64,000 bases of DNA from the NCBI GenBank assembly GCA_947496175.1, contig CANMBU010000002.1, positions 744,001-808,000 on the forward strand. The letters are read 5' to 3'. Positions 15,693 to 24,736 of this stretch are shown here, piece by piece (the stretch's first letter is position 1; the number at the start of each line of letters is the position of its first letter). Under the pieces are notes generated by a model. It made no database searches and was not told where the DNA came from. It saw only the letters and a list, made by a program, of their open reading frames with translations. The stretch is from an uncultured Roseovarius sp. GTDB lineage: Bacteria; Pseudomonadota; Alphaproteobacteria; Rhodobacterales; Rhodobacteraceae. The translations under genes and the position numbers were made by a program.

Positions 15693-18020
15693 CTATGCGC
15701 GGGCGCGCTCGCGTTTGGGATCATAAAAGGGCGTGTTGCACACTGTTGCCGTCAGCTGCTTCATGCGGCCATCCATTTGACCCACTTCCAGAACCGTTCC
15801 GTTTTCGGCATGTTCCACGGCCAGCCGCGCCATGGCGATGGTTTTGTCCATGATGGGCGAGCGTGTGGCCGAGGTGATTACCCCAATCGCGCGCTCTCCG
15901 GCAAAGACATGCGCGCCATGGGCGGGCACATCGTCACTTTCAAAGCTCAGGCCTTTGAGCATTTTGCGCGGGTCGCGTGCATTGCGTTCTAAAGCGGCAC
16001 GTCCCACGAAATCAGGCTTCTTGAGGTCAACGGCAAACCCAAGCCCTGACTCGTAAGCATCGACACCCGGGGCGAATTCAGCACCTGCTGCGGCAAGCCC
16101 GGCCTCGATGCGCAACATCTCAAGTGCCGCGCTGCCCATAGGCTCTATGCCAAACTCTTCTCCCGCAGCCATCAGCGCATCCCAAAGTGCCGTGGCATCA
16201 TCTTGTGCGCAGAAAAGCTCATAGCCCAACTCGCCGGTATAGCCAGAGCGGGCCAACATGAAGGGCACGCCTTCGCGATCATTAAGCCGCGCCACTGTGG
16301 CTCCAAACCATTTCACATGCTCCAGGGCGGGAACTTGCGGCTGGGTGAAGACAATCTTCTGCAACAGGTCACGAGATCTTGGCCCTTGCAGCGCCAGATT
16401 GGGAAGGGCGCTTCCCATGCCATGCACGCGCACCTGCAACCCTTCGGCCTGTGCTAGATCTGACAGCACCCGCGCACTTTCTTCTGTGCCGCAGCACCAC
16501 CTGAACAAGTGCGGGGCAAGCCGAAAGAGCGTGCCATCGTCGATCACCGCACCGGCATCATCGCACATCAGCGCATAGGTCCCACGCCAGACGGCCAGCC
16601 GAGAAACATCCCGTGTCAGGGCCCTTTGCAGAAGCTTTTCGGCATCTGGACCCACGATGTCGTATTTGCGCAACCCGCTCATATCCTGCAGCGTGACCCG
16701 CTCGCGACAGGCCCAGTACTCACCAATCGTGCCGACACTGGGAAAGCTGACCGGTGCCCAGAGATCGCGTGCAGGTGCGAAATGTGAGGTCAACTTGGAG
16801 GTGCAGGGGTGAAACGCGCTTTCCTGGCTGATCGACATGGGCGCATCTTCCTTTTCGCGATAGGCCACGGCGCGCCGGATCGGGGCCTCAGGCTTGTAGA
16901 TGCGCACATGCACATCTGTGGGGTTCCAGCCATTTATCGGGTCAATATCATCAGGACATGCTGTTGAGACACAGACCAATTCATCCATCGCTTTGAGCGC
17001 CACATAATCCCCGGGCCGGGAATAGCTTTCCTCGGTCATTAGCCCGTGATGGTTGGGATCAATCCAGGTGTTCCAGAAAAAGTTGATCGCAGGCCAGGCT
17101 GCGCGCCGTTCGACACCAAACGGAGACAGCGCGCCGGATATATTATCTGAACAGTTTACATGCCCAGGAAAGCCACGCTCTTCGTATCCGCGCGCGGTGC
17201 AGGCCAATCCAAACGTGTCATGCCGCCCGCAGGTGTCCTGCACGACATTCATGATGGGCCGCATGTCGCGATCAAAGAACTTGTCAAAAAGCCCTGGTGT
17301 CGGATAAGCCCCGCGCACCATGGACCGCGTCGCGGTGCTGTCGATCATCAGCTCTTCGCCGCGGTCCAGCCCCTCACTGCGCAGCGCCATGAAATCAGAA
17401 CACTGCTGTCCTTCGACGTCGATGATCTGCACGATCTCGCCGGGGTGCACCTCATAGGCGTGTGCCGTGCCGCGTGACACGGTGAATTCATCGCGCACGT
17501 CTCCGAGCGGTGGTGGCAGCAACAGGGCAGGAGACGGTTTGGCGGGCTTATGTGTGACGTCAACGGGACCCGGTGCAGCGTCACCAACAAGGTCTGCTGG
17601 CAGAGTTGGGTTGATGGCCCAAACGGTACAGGCCTCTTTTGCAGACAAGGCCAAAAGCTCGTGTGTTGGCACGTCCACCACTGACAAAGATGGGCCTGCC
17701 GCTCCGCCGTGTGACACAAACCAACCGGCAAGCTCGGCACTGTCAAATGCGCTCAAGACAAGCGCAGTCGCTTTCTCCAAGCCCAAAAGACCCGGTGCCG
17801 TAGTGCCCTTTTTGTCTATAACCAGCAGGCTGAGCGGCCGCGTTTCACCCCTGGGGGCAATCGAAAGCAAATCACCCGAAGAGAGATCAAACCGAACCGC
17901 TTGGCGCGGGCCTACAAGTTTGCGAAACCGCTCAGACTTGTCGGGAAACCCTGCAAAATTACGACCATGCTTTGCATAGCCGATATTGCTAAACTCATGA
18001 TGGACTGGTGTAGACACCAC
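15693..18020 (-). CDS. DUF1989 (urea-carboxylase-associated) fused to GcvT-type aminomethyltransferase
   Basis: 775-residue fusion. Residues about 40-130 resemble a degenerate copy of the DUF1989 N-terminal part (RFDLSSGDLLSIAPRGE). Residues about 180-370 are a full DUF1989 domain (YEVHPGEIVQIIDVEGQQCSDF, VQDTCGRHDTFGLACTARGY, NFFWNTWID). Residues about 395-775 are a GcvT/DmdA-like folate-dependent aminomethyltransferase (LQDMSGLRKYDIVGPDAEKL, LARSGYTGELGYELF, ALEMLRIEAGLAAAG). The protein probably moves a one-carbon unit from a methylated amine or amino acid to tetrahydrofolate. The start is GTG at 18020, with GGAG upstream. It lies about 100 nt after dppF on the same strand, so the adjacent ABC transporter may import its substrate. 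Confidence 0.8.
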   Translation of the reverse strand: MVSTPVHHEFSNIGYAKHGRNFAGFPDKSERFRKLVGPRQAVRFDLSSGDLLSIAPRGETRPLSLLVIDKKGTTAPGLLGLEKATALVLSAFDSAELAGWFVSHGGAAGPSLSVVDVPTHELLALSAKEACTVWAINPTLPADLVGDAAPGPVDVTHKPAKPSPALLLPPPLGDVRDEFTVSRGTAHAYEVHPGEIVQIIDVEGQQCSDFMALRSEGLDRGEELMIDSTATRSMVRGAYPTPGLFDKFFDRDMRPIMNVVQDTCGRHDTFGLACTARGYEERGFPGHVNCSDNISGALSPFGVERRAAWPAINFFWNTWIDPNHHGLMTEESYSRPGDYVALKAMDELVCVSTACPDDIDPINGWNPTDVHVRIYKPEAPIRRAVAYREKEDAPMSISQESAFHPCTSKLTSHFAPARDLWAPVSFPSVGTIGEYWACRERVTLQDMSGLRKYDIVGPDAEKLLQRALTRDVSRLAVWRGTYALMCDDAGAVIDDGTLFRLAPHLFRWCCGTEESARVLSDLAQAEGLQVRVHGMGSALPNLALQGPRSRDLLQKIVFTQPQVPALEHVKWFGATVARLNDREGVPFMLARSGYTGELGYELFCAQDDATALWDALMAAGEEFGIEPMGSAALEMLRIEAGLAAAGAEFAPGVDAYESGLGFAVDLKKPDFVGRAALERNARDPRKMLKGLSFESDDVPAHGAHVFAGERAIGVITSATRSPIMDKTIAMARLAVEHAENGTVLEVGQMDGRMKQLTATVCNTPFYDPKRERARA

Positions 18021-18121
18021 CGCCCGGACTCCGGTTTAAAACCATGCCGATCCAAAATTCGACAAAGGTCAGAGAGCGCAAGTCGCTACGCGCTGTCAAG
18101 AGGCGAATGATCAGGAAATCG

Positions 18122-19087
18122 CTATTCTGCCAGATGGCACGCAACACGCGTCTCTCCGATCACCCGCATCTCCGGGCGCTCCTGACTGCAGCGGTCCACG
18201 GCCAGTGGACAACGCGGGTGAAACGCGCACCCTGTTGGCGGGTTTATGGCATCGGGAATTTCACCTTTGGGCGGATCAACCTCACGCCCAAAGGCATCCA
18301 TGCGGGGGGCGGCATCAAAAAGCATCCGGGTGTAGGGGTGTTTGGGGTTTTCGAAAAGGGCATCGCGCGGCGCTTCCTCAACCAGACGGCCCAGATAAAG
18401 CACACCGATCCGGTCGGCCATATGCTGGACCACCGTGAGGTCATGACTGATGAAGAGATAAGTCAGGCCCAGGTCTTCGCGCAGGTCTGACATCAGGTTC
18501 AGAACCTGACTTTGCACCGACACATCCAAAGCCGACGTCGGTTCATCGCAGACAATGATCTTGGGGCCAGAGGCCAGCGCGCGCGCGATGCAAATCCGCT
18601 GTCGCTGACCGCCAGAGAATTCATGCGGATATTTTGAGGCATCTGCCGCCGACAGCCCCACCTGTTCCAGCAAACGCTCAGCCAGACCCGTCGTGTCGCC
18701 ACCCCGCGCCGCCACCGGCTCGGCAATGACGTCGCGCACCCGCCAGCGCGGATTGAGCGACGCATAAGGGTCCTGAAAAATCATCTGAATGTCAGAGCGC
18801 ACCGCATCGACCTTGGCGTCATCGCGCTCGGTGGCCAGATCAACACCGCTGATCTCAACCGCGCCCTCGGAAGGCGGCACAAGACCGACCACAATCTTAC
18901 CAATGGTCGATTTGCCCGACCCGCTTTCTCCGACCAGCGCGTAAACCGTCTTTTCCTCGATGTCGAAACTCACATCCGAGACGGCAGTCAGAAGCGCCAC
19001 GGGCAGACGTTCAATCACACGGTTGAGCCAGGGCTTTGAGACGTCAAAAACACGCGTCAGGTTACGCACCGAGATCAAAGCGCTCAT
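18122..19087 (-). CDS. dppF: Dipeptide/oligopeptide ABC transporter ATP-binding protein (DppF type)
   Basis: 321-residue ABC ATPase. Walker A is ALVGESGSGKSTIGKIVVGL, the Q-loop is MIFQDPYASLNP, the signature is FSGGQRQRICIARAL, Walker B is IIVCDEPTSALDVS and the H-loop is YLFISHDL. The C-terminal oligopeptide-transporter extension has the Cys motif GCAFHPRCPLAVDRC. I start at the ATG at 19087 (MSALISVRNL), which overlaps the dppD stop by four bases. It pairs with DppD to power import through DppBC. Confidence 0.9.
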   Translation of the reverse strand: MSALISVRNLTRVFDVSKPWLNRVIERLPVALLTAVSDVSFDIEEKTVYALVGESGSGKSTIGKIVVGLVPPSEGAVEISGVDLATERDDAKVDAVRSDIQMIFQDPYASLNPRWRVRDVIAEPVAARGGDTTGLAERLLEQVGLSAADASKYPHEFSGGQRQRICIARALASGPKIIVCDEPTSALDVSVQSQVLNLMSDLREDLGLTYLFISHDLTVVQHMADRIGVLYLGRLVEEAPRDALFENPKHPYTRMLFDAAPRMDAFGREVDPPKGEIPDAINPPTGCAFHPRCPLAVDRCSQERPEMRVIGETRVACHLAE

Positions 19088-20070
19088 GCGACAGACTCCT
19101 TTGCCGCGAGGGGAAACCAGCAAGCCGCACGCCCGTCGCACGTATCAAGGCGGGGCGAGGGGTCTTGCCGACACCGGTCCTGCGCAAAGTCGCACCGTGG
19201 GTTGAAGGCGCAGCCCGTGGGCAGCGCGCCCAGGCGCGGCATAGAGCCCGGGATTTGGCGCAGGCGCTTTTGGCCCTGGCTGGCCAGCGGGGTCGAGGCC
19301 ATGAGACCCGAGGTATAGGGATGCTGGGCTTCGGTGATCACCTCACGCACCGGGCCAAGCTCGGCCAGCCGCCCGGCATACATCACGGCCACGCGGTCTG
19401 CGGCCTCGGCGATCACGCCCATGTCGTGGGTGACCAGCATCACCGCGACACCGCGCTCGCGGCAAAGGCGTTTGAGCAGAGCGACGATCTGCGCTTGCAC
19501 AGAGACGTCCAAAGCGGTGGTCGGCTCATCCGCGATCACAAGCTCCGGCTCGGCACACAAGGCCAGCGCAATCACAACCCGTTGCCGCATCCCGCCAGAG
19601 AACTCGTGCGGATAGCTGTCGATCCGTTGTGCCGCCGCTGGGATGCCCACCTCTTCCAGCGCAGCAATGGCCCGTTTCTGCGCCTCGGCCTGACCGACAT
19701 TGAGATGCTCTTGGATCGTCTCGGTGAGTTGATCGCCCACGGTCAAAAGCGGGTTGAGAGAGGTCAGCGGGTCCTGAAAAATCATCCCCATATGCCGCCC
19801 GCGCAAGCGCCGCAGCTTGTCCCGCGAGATGTTGTGAATGGGGTCCCCTTTGAGCAGAACCTCTCCCGACGTGATGCGTGCCGGGGGATCCAGCAGGCCA
19901 ATGACCGCATTGCCCGTCATGGATTTGCCCGCACCGGACTCGCCCACCACGCCAAGGATTTCTCCAGCATGGATGTCATAACTGACCTGATCCACAGGGC
20001 GCAAAATGCCGTGACGCGTGGGGATTTCGACAACGAGGTCGCGGACGGAAAGGATGGGAGTATTTGTCAT
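19084..20070 (-). CDS. dppD: Dipeptide/oligopeptide ABC transporter ATP-binding protein (DppD type)
   Basis: 328-residue ABC ATPase with Walker A GVVGESGAGKSMTGNAVIGL, Q-loop MIFQDPLTSLNPLL, signature EFSGGMRQRVVIALAL, Walker B LVIADEPTTALDVS, and the C-terminal extension GCAFNPRCDFAQDRC. The ATG at 20070 (MTNTPILSVRDLVV) overlaps the dppC stop. A longer in-frame reading exists but is unlike the family. It forms the heterodimeric ATPase with DppF. Confidence 0.9.
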   Translation of the reverse strand: MTNTPILSVRDLVVEIPTRHGILRPVDQVSYDIHAGEILGVVGESGAGKSMTGNAVIGLLDPPARITSGEVLLKGDPIHNISRDKLRRLRGRHMGMIFQDPLTSLNPLLTVGDQLTETIQEHLNVGQAEAQKRAIAALEEVGIPAAAQRIDSYPHEFSGGMRQRVVIALALCAEPELVIADEPTTALDVSVQAQIVALLKRLCRERGVAVMLVTHDMGVIAEAADRVAVMYAGRLAELGPVREVITEAQHPYTSGLMASTPLASQGQKRLRQIPGSMPRLGALPTGCAFNPRCDFAQDRCRQDPSPRLDTCDGRAACWFPLAAKESVA

Positions 20071-21026
20071 CGCAACCTCGGGTTCAATGCATCTCTGAGC
20101 CAATCGCCCAAGAGGTTGATCGACAGCGCCAGCGCCAGAAGTGTTGCGGCAGGGAACAGCAGGATCCACCATTCACCCGAGAACATGAACTCCTGCCCGA
20201 TGCGGATCAGCGTGCCAAGGGATGGCTTGGTGGGTGGTGCGCCGACGCCGAGGAAGCTGAGCGTCGCTTCGGCGATGATCGCGAGCGCCAGCGAAATCGT
20301 GGCGATCACCAGCACGGGGTTCAGCACGTTAGGCAGGATATGCCGCAGCATGATGGAAAACCGCGAACGGCCAATCAGCTTGGCAGCCTGCACATATTCC
20401 TTGTTCTTCTCCACCAGCGTCGTGCCGCGCACCACCCGCGCGAACTGCACCCAGTCGCTCAGGCCAATGGCCAGGATCAGTACCCAGATCGCCATCTGAT
20501 CGCGGTACTCCGCAGGGGTGACCCCCTTGGCAATCCCAAAGATCAGCATGGCCACAAGGATGGATGGGAAGGTGAGCTGCACATCGGCGATGCGCATGAT
20601 GATGCTCTCAGTCCAACCGCCCAGATACCCTGCGATGAGCCCAAGTGTGACGCCAATGAGCATGGCCAGCAGCACCGCCGAAAACCCGACGAATAGGGAT
20701 ATGCGCATGCCATACAGGATGGTCGAGAACACGTCGCGCCCCTGATCATCCGTGCCCAAAAAGAACGTATCGCCGGTAAAGGCATTGGCCTCTCCGGGTG
20801 GCGTGAACCCGTTCATCAGGTTGAGTGTCGCCGGGTTGAAGGGATCAAACGGCGCAATAAGCGGCGCAAAGACCGCTGCCAGAACCAGAACCAGAACAAC
20901 GATGGCCGAAACAATGGCCACCGGCGCATGGCGGAACGACCACATGAAGTCGCTTTCCCAGATGCGTTTTATGCGCGACGGGGCAGGGGCAGAGACTTGG
21001 GTCTCAGAAAGCGGCGCGTCTGTCAT
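20067..21026 (-). CDS. dppC: Dipeptide/oligopeptide ABC transporter permease (DppC type)
   Basis: 319-residue inner-membrane permease. It has the N-terminal OppC-like helix after a short cytoplasmic tail, the periplasmic FLGTDDQGRDVFSTILYGMRIS motif typical of DppC, and the EAA loop YVQAAKLIGRSRFSIMLRHILPN that contacts the ATPases. Its start overlaps the dppB stop by one base, and its 3' end overlaps dppD. It imports peptides or peptide-like solutes together with DppB. Confidence 0.9.
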   Translation of the reverse strand: MTDAPLSETQVSAPAPSRIKRIWESDFMWSFRHAPVAIVSAIVVLVLVLAAVFAPLIAPFDPFNPATLNLMNGFTPPGEANAFTGDTFFLGTDDQGRDVFSTILYGMRISLFVGFSAVLLAMLIGVTLGLIAGYLGGWTESIIMRIADVQLTFPSILVAMLIFGIAKGVTPAEYRDQMAIWVLILAIGLSDWVQFARVVRGTTLVEKNKEYVQAAKLIGRSRFSIMLRHILPNVLNPVLVIATISLALAIIAEATLSFLGVGAPPTKPSLGTLIRIGQEFMFSGEWWILLFPAATLLALALSINLLGDWLRDALNPRLR

Positions 21027-22009
21027 CAGTGGCCTCCCGCTGTGCGATCCACGCGCAGACGCGGATCAATGGCAAAGTAAAGCATGTCGACAATCAGGTT
21101 GATGCTTACAAACATCACCGAAATCATCATGAGGTAAGCGGCCATGACTGGAATATCGACGAACTGCACCGCATTGATAAAGAGCAAGCCCACGCCCGGC
21201 CACTGAAACACCGTCTCGGTGATGATGGCAAAGGCGATGATGCTGCCAAGCTGCAGGCCGGTGATGGTAATGACCGGCACCAGCGTATTCTTGAGCGCAT
21301 GGCGGAAATTGATGGCGCGGTCCTTGATCCCGCGGGCACGGGCGAAGCGGATGTAATCCATGCGCAGCACCTCAAGCATCTCGGTGCGCACCAGCCGCAT
21401 GATGAGCGTCATCTGGTAAAGCCCCAACGTAATCGCCGGGAGGACCAGCGCTTGTAGACCACTTTGGGTAAGAAAGCCGGTAGACCATCCGCCAATCTGC
21501 ACGGTTTGCCCGCGACCAAAGCTGGGCAGCCAGCCAAGCTCTACGGAGAATACGTATATGAGCAAAATACCAATCAGAAAGGTCGGCAAGGACACCCCGA
21601 TCAGTGAAGCTGTCATGATGATGTTCGCGGTTACCCCACGTTTTCGGATGGCCGTGAATATCCCAAGGGCGATCCCGCCCAAAAGCGCCAGAAGTCCTGA
21701 GACAAAGGCCAGTTCAAGCGTGGCAGGCAAGCGTTCCAGCAAGATATCGGCAACAGGTCGCCCCTGCCGGTAACTCAGGCCGAAATTGCCCTGCACGGCA
21801 TTTTCCAGGAACTTGTAGTATTGCACCACGAAGGGCTGATCTAGGCCAAGGTTTTCACGCAACCGTTCGACATCTTCCATTGTCCGTTCTTGCCCAAGCA
21901 TGTTTTCGATCGGATCGCCGACAAATCGGAACATCGCGAAGGCGACAAGGCCCACGACCAAAAGCACGAGTGCGGATTGCGCCACACGCCGGATGATATA
22001 GGCAAGCAT
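21026..22009 (-). CDS. dppB: Dipeptide/oligopeptide ABC transporter permease (DppB type)
   Basis: 327-residue permease with about six helices. The N-terminus MLAYIIRRVAQSALVLLVVG is the usual DppB opening. GLSYRQGRPVADILLERLPATLEL and the EAA loop YIRFARARGIKDRAINFRHALKN are present, and FQWPGVGLLFINAVQFVDIPV closes the core. The ATG at 22009 is preferred over the TTG at 22021. It is separated from dppA by 89 nt that contain a strong hairpin. Confidence 0.9.
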   Translation of the reverse strand: MLAYIIRRVAQSALVLLVVGLVAFAMFRFVGDPIENMLGQERTMEDVERLRENLGLDQPFVVQYYKFLENAVQGNFGLSYRQGRPVADILLERLPATLELAFVSGLLALLGGIALGIFTAIRKRGVTANIIMTASLIGVSLPTFLIGILLIYVFSVELGWLPSFGRGQTVQIGGWSTGFLTQSGLQALVLPAITLGLYQMTLIMRLVRTEMLEVLRMDYIRFARARGIKDRAINFRHALKNTLVPVITITGLQLGSIIAFAIITETVFQWPGVGLLFINAVQFVDIPVMAAYLMMISVMFVSINLIVDMLYFAIDPRLRVDRTAGGH

Positions 22010-22067
22010 GATCGTCCCCAATCAAAGCTGCATGCACGTGTTGTTGTTCTTTGGCATGCAAAGGGCA

Positions 22068-22089
22068 GGGCGGCCCGCTAAGGCCGCCC
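22068..22089 (-). terminator. Intercistronic hairpin between dppA and dppB
   Basis: GGGCGGCC-CGCTAA-GGCCGCCC is a perfect 8-bp stem with a 6-nt loop, about 10 nt after the dppA stop. There is no U-tract. Such hairpins downstream of binding-protein genes commonly stabilise that message or attenuate reading into the permease genes. That function is inferred here. Confidence 0.6.
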
Positions 22090-22098
22090 CGCGCTGTC

Positions 22099-23676
22099 TT
22101 AGTTCATTTTGAAGAATTTGAACTTCGGATCGTCTTCCGGGCTCACTTCGGTGCCGACCTTTTCGGTCATGCCCCAGTTGAGCACCTGGTGGTGGATCGG
22201 CACGTAAAGCGCCTCTTCCTGCACCACGGTCCAGATATCGTTGATTGTCGCGTTGCGCGCCTCAAGGTCTGTCTCTGAGGCAAGGCTGACAATCTTGGCA
22301 TCAAGATCCGGGTTGGAATAGCCTGTCCCGTTCCAGCTGCCGCGCTCTTCGCCACGGGTGTGGACGAGGAAGTTGAAGATGTATTCCGAGTCGTAGGTCG
22401 GAACACCCCAGCCCAGCATGTAGAAATCCGTTTCATCATTCTGGATAAGCGGGAAATGCTGCGCTTTTGGCTGAGCATTGAGGTTCACGGTCACACCGAT
22501 TTGCGCCAGCATGCCCACGGCTGCCTGACAGATGCCCTCATCATTGACATAGCGGTCGTTCGGACAGTCAAGCTGGATCGAGAATCCATCACCATATCCG
22601 GCATCCGCCATCAGTGCCTTGGCCCCTTCAACATCTGTTGTCGAGCTTGCGTCCATGTCTGCATCCCAGCCATTGACGAAGGGCGGGGCGATCATGCCCG
22701 CAGGCTGCGACTGCTCTCGCATCACAACCTTCTTGATGGCATCGCGATTGATCGCCATGGACATCGCCTTGCGCACGCGTGCATCGGCCAGAGGGTTCTT
22801 GCCCTCGACATTGTCGTTGCGGATGTCTTCGTCACCCATGTTCATGCCGAAGAAGATCACCCGGTTTTGCGGCGCTGTCTTCACCACCAAACCGGCAGTG
22901 TCGGCCACGCGGCCAAGGTCCTGAACCGGCACGTCCTGGATAAAGTCAACTTCGCCCGAGAGCAGAGCGGCCACGCGCGTCGCGGCGTTCTGGATCGGGG
23001 TGTAGACAATCTCGGTCACGTCGAGCTGGAACTCGTCTTTGCCCCAGTAGCTTTCATTGGCCGACAGGACCGTTTTCACATCCGGCTCACGGCTGACGAC
23101 CTGGAAAGGCCCGGTGCCGTTTGTGTTGGTCGAGGCAAAGGTTGTTTCACCGCCAGCAATGTCCTGCACCGCTGTGGCGTTGTTCGCCTCGGTCCAGGTT
23201 TTGTCCATCATGAAGAGGTTGGTGAGGTTTGCTGGCAGAATGGGGTTTGGCCCGTTGGTGACAAACTCAACCGTGTGATCATCAACGGCGCGCACCTCGG
23301 TGATCGAGGTCAACAGCTCTTTCATCGCCGAGTTTTCGGATTGCGCACGATTGATCGAAAACACCACATCCTCTGCGGTGAAATCCGATCCGTCATGATA
23401 GGTCACACCCTGGCGCAGGTTAAACACCCAGACATTCGGGTCCCCTTCTTTCGGTGCCCAATCGGTGGCCAGTGCGGCCTGAAATGCGCCGGAATGGTCG
23501 CGAATGATGAGCGGCTCATAAATCTGGTGCGCCAACGTGTGCGTTGGCCCCTCGTTCTGCGCATGCGGATCAAGCGTCAGCGAGTCACCTGCACGTGCCC
23601 AGCGCAGTGTCTCTGCCGAAGCGCCTGCCGCCGTTGTTGCTAATAGCAATGCGGCAAGAATGGTTTTCTTTTTCAT
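22099..23676 (-). CDS. dppA: Dipeptide-type ABC transporter substrate-binding protein
   Basis: 525-residue periplasmic binding protein of SBP family 5. A clean Sec signal peptide (MKKKTILAALLLATTAAGASA) ends near residue 21. The mature start ETLRWARAGDSLTLDPHAQN, the FNLRQGVTYHDGSDFTAEDVVFS motif and RKAMSMAINRDAIKKVV are family hallmarks. The start ATG at 23676 has GGGAGA seven bases upstream. It is the first gene of the dppABCDF operon and has a recognisable promoter. The true ligand is unknown; the downstream DUF1989-GcvT gene suggests a methylated amino compound as well as peptides. Confidence 0.9.
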   Translation of the reverse strand: MKKKTILAALLLATTAAGASAETLRWARAGDSLTLDPHAQNEGPTHTLAHQIYEPLIIRDHSGAFQAALATDWAPKEGDPNVWVFNLRQGVTYHDGSDFTAEDVVFSINRAQSENSAMKELLTSITEVRAVDDHTVEFVTNGPNPILPANLTNLFMMDKTWTEANNATAVQDIAGGETTFASTNTNGTGPFQVVSREPDVKTVLSANESYWGKDEFQLDVTEIVYTPIQNAATRVAALLSGEVDFIQDVPVQDLGRVADTAGLVVKTAPQNRVIFFGMNMGDEDIRNDNVEGKNPLADARVRKAMSMAINRDAIKKVVMREQSQPAGMIAPPFVNGWDADMDASSTTDVEGAKALMADAGYGDGFSIQLDCPNDRYVNDEGICQAAVGMLAQIGVTVNLNAQPKAQHFPLIQNDETDFYMLGWGVPTYDSEYIFNFLVHTRGEERGSWNGTGYSNPDLDAKIVSLASETDLEARNATINDIWTVVQEEALYVPIHHQVLNWGMTEKVGTEVSPEDDPKFKFFKMN

Positions 23677-23729
23677 AATTATCTCCCTGAATTGTGCCCC
23701 GTCCCAGGCATGTCCGGAGCTATCCCACG

Positions 23730-23757
23730 ACAATATCCAAAGCGTCACGCGCTGCAA
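23730..23757 (-). promoter_or_regulatory. Candidate sigma-70-type promoter of the dpp operon
   Basis: Read on the minus strand, TTGCAG (23757-23752) and TATTGT (23735-23730) are separated by 16 nt, about 55 nt upstream of the dppA start. Both hexamers are fair matches to -35 and -10 consensus. It is the only good pair I see in the 177-nt gap to the regulator gene. Confidence 0.5.
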
Positions 23758-23853
23758 GAAACTTCGACTCTGGGTTGCGCGAGGGAAAGAAGCAGGTTGC
23801 TGCGGAAGTGGCCCGCGCGTCTTGAAAGAATTCGTCTGCCGGTGACCAAGAGG

Positions 23854-24585
23854 CTAAGTGTCGAGCGTCAATGTCACGCGATCTCCTGCAAAAAACGTTC
23901 GCCCGTATTCTACCGGCTGTCCTTCCAGATCGACATTCACCCCGGTAGACCGCAGCAACGGATCGCCTTCGCGCATCTGCAGGTGAAGCGCCTGAGTTGC
24001 ATTGGCCGGCACGGCCGTTAGACGTGTGGACTTGCGTGTGTAATCTGTCACGCCCGCAACACCCAAGGCCTCGGTCACACCTCGGTTCTCCAACAAGGCC
24101 CTCTCGATCCCAGGCAACCGCGTGATTGGAAACAGGCTCTCAAAAACAGCGATCGGAAGGCCATCTGAAAGGGACAATCCGTGAAAAGCGCAGACCGGGT
24201 CTCCCTCAGCTATATCAAGCACTTGTGCCTCTTCCGCAGATACTGCGCGGGTCTCGATATGAAGAAGGCGCTTTTGCGGGGTACGGCCTGCGGCGAGCAG
24301 ATTTTCGTGAAACCTTACGCGTTTGCCAATTGGATACTCCGTGGGACGGGCCGTTACAAAAGTGCCTGATCCGCGCCGCGTGCGCAGCAGACCTTCGTCG
24401 ACAAGTTTGGACAAGGCATGGCGTACCGTGTGGCGATTAACGCCAAACTTTTTGGCCAGTGACGCTTCTGTCGGGAGCTTGTCGCCGGGTGCATAGAGGC
24501 CTTCGGAGATATTGTCCCGAAGCGCCGTTGCAATCGCCAGCCAGATTGGCGTGCGGGCGCGGCCAGAGATGGGGGCATCATGCAA
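23854..24585 (-). CDS. phnF: GntR/HutC-family regulator with UTRA domain (PhnF-like)
   Basis: 243-residue regulator. It has an N-terminal winged helix (residues 10-75: IWLAIATALRDNISEGLYAP, FGVNRHTVRHALSKLVDEGL, TRRGSGTFV) and a C-terminal UTRA ligand domain (about 95-240: DPVCAFHGLSLSDGLPIAVFE, VEYGRTFFAGDRVTLTLD). Among HutC members it looks most like PhnF, the phosphonate/phosphate-linked repressor, which fits the divergent Phn_DUF6-like exporter and FosX-like genes. The start is a TTG at 24585 with AGGAG upstream; an in-frame stop precedes it. It could instead control the dpp operon immediately downstream on the same strand. Confidence 0.72.
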   Translation of the reverse strand: MHDAPISGRARTPIWLAIATALRDNISEGLYAPGDKLPTEASLAKKFGVNRHTVRHALSKLVDEGLLRTRRGSGTFVTARPTEYPIGKRVRFHENLLAAGRTPQKRLLHIETRAVSAEEAQVLDIAEGDPVCAFHGLSLSDGLPIAVFESLFPITRLPGIERALLENRGVTEALGVAGVTDYTRKSTRLTAVPANATQALHLQMREGDPLLRSTGVNVDLEGQPVEYGRTFFAGDRVTLTLDT

Positions 24586-24631
24586 AGGTCAGCATCTCCT
24601 CTGTTCAAACGTGGATGGTTTGATATGATAT

Positions 24632-24664
24632 GTCTAGTTGTATAGTAATTTGGCAAGTTGTCTA
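24632..24664. promoter_or_regulatory. Cluster of GTNTA half-sites, candidate HutC-type operator
   Basis: GTCTA (24632), GTATA (24640) and GTCTA (24660) occur within 33 nt of AT-rich sequence in the divergent gap between the GntR/HutC regulator and the EamA-type exporter. HutC-subfamily regulators generally recognise GT-N-TA-N-AC. Here each copy matches only partly, so this is a suggestion. Confidence 0.3.
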
Positions 24665-24736
24665 CATGACCGCATACACACGTCACAATGCACACCGCCC
24701 TGCTTGGCCCGGCGCGCAGAGCAGAGCGGTGGCAGC

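Noticed and set aside
19036..20499. 487-codon + strand frame opposite dppD and dppC
   Set aside because: It is antisense to well-supported transporter genes and has typical shadow composition rich in His and Arg.
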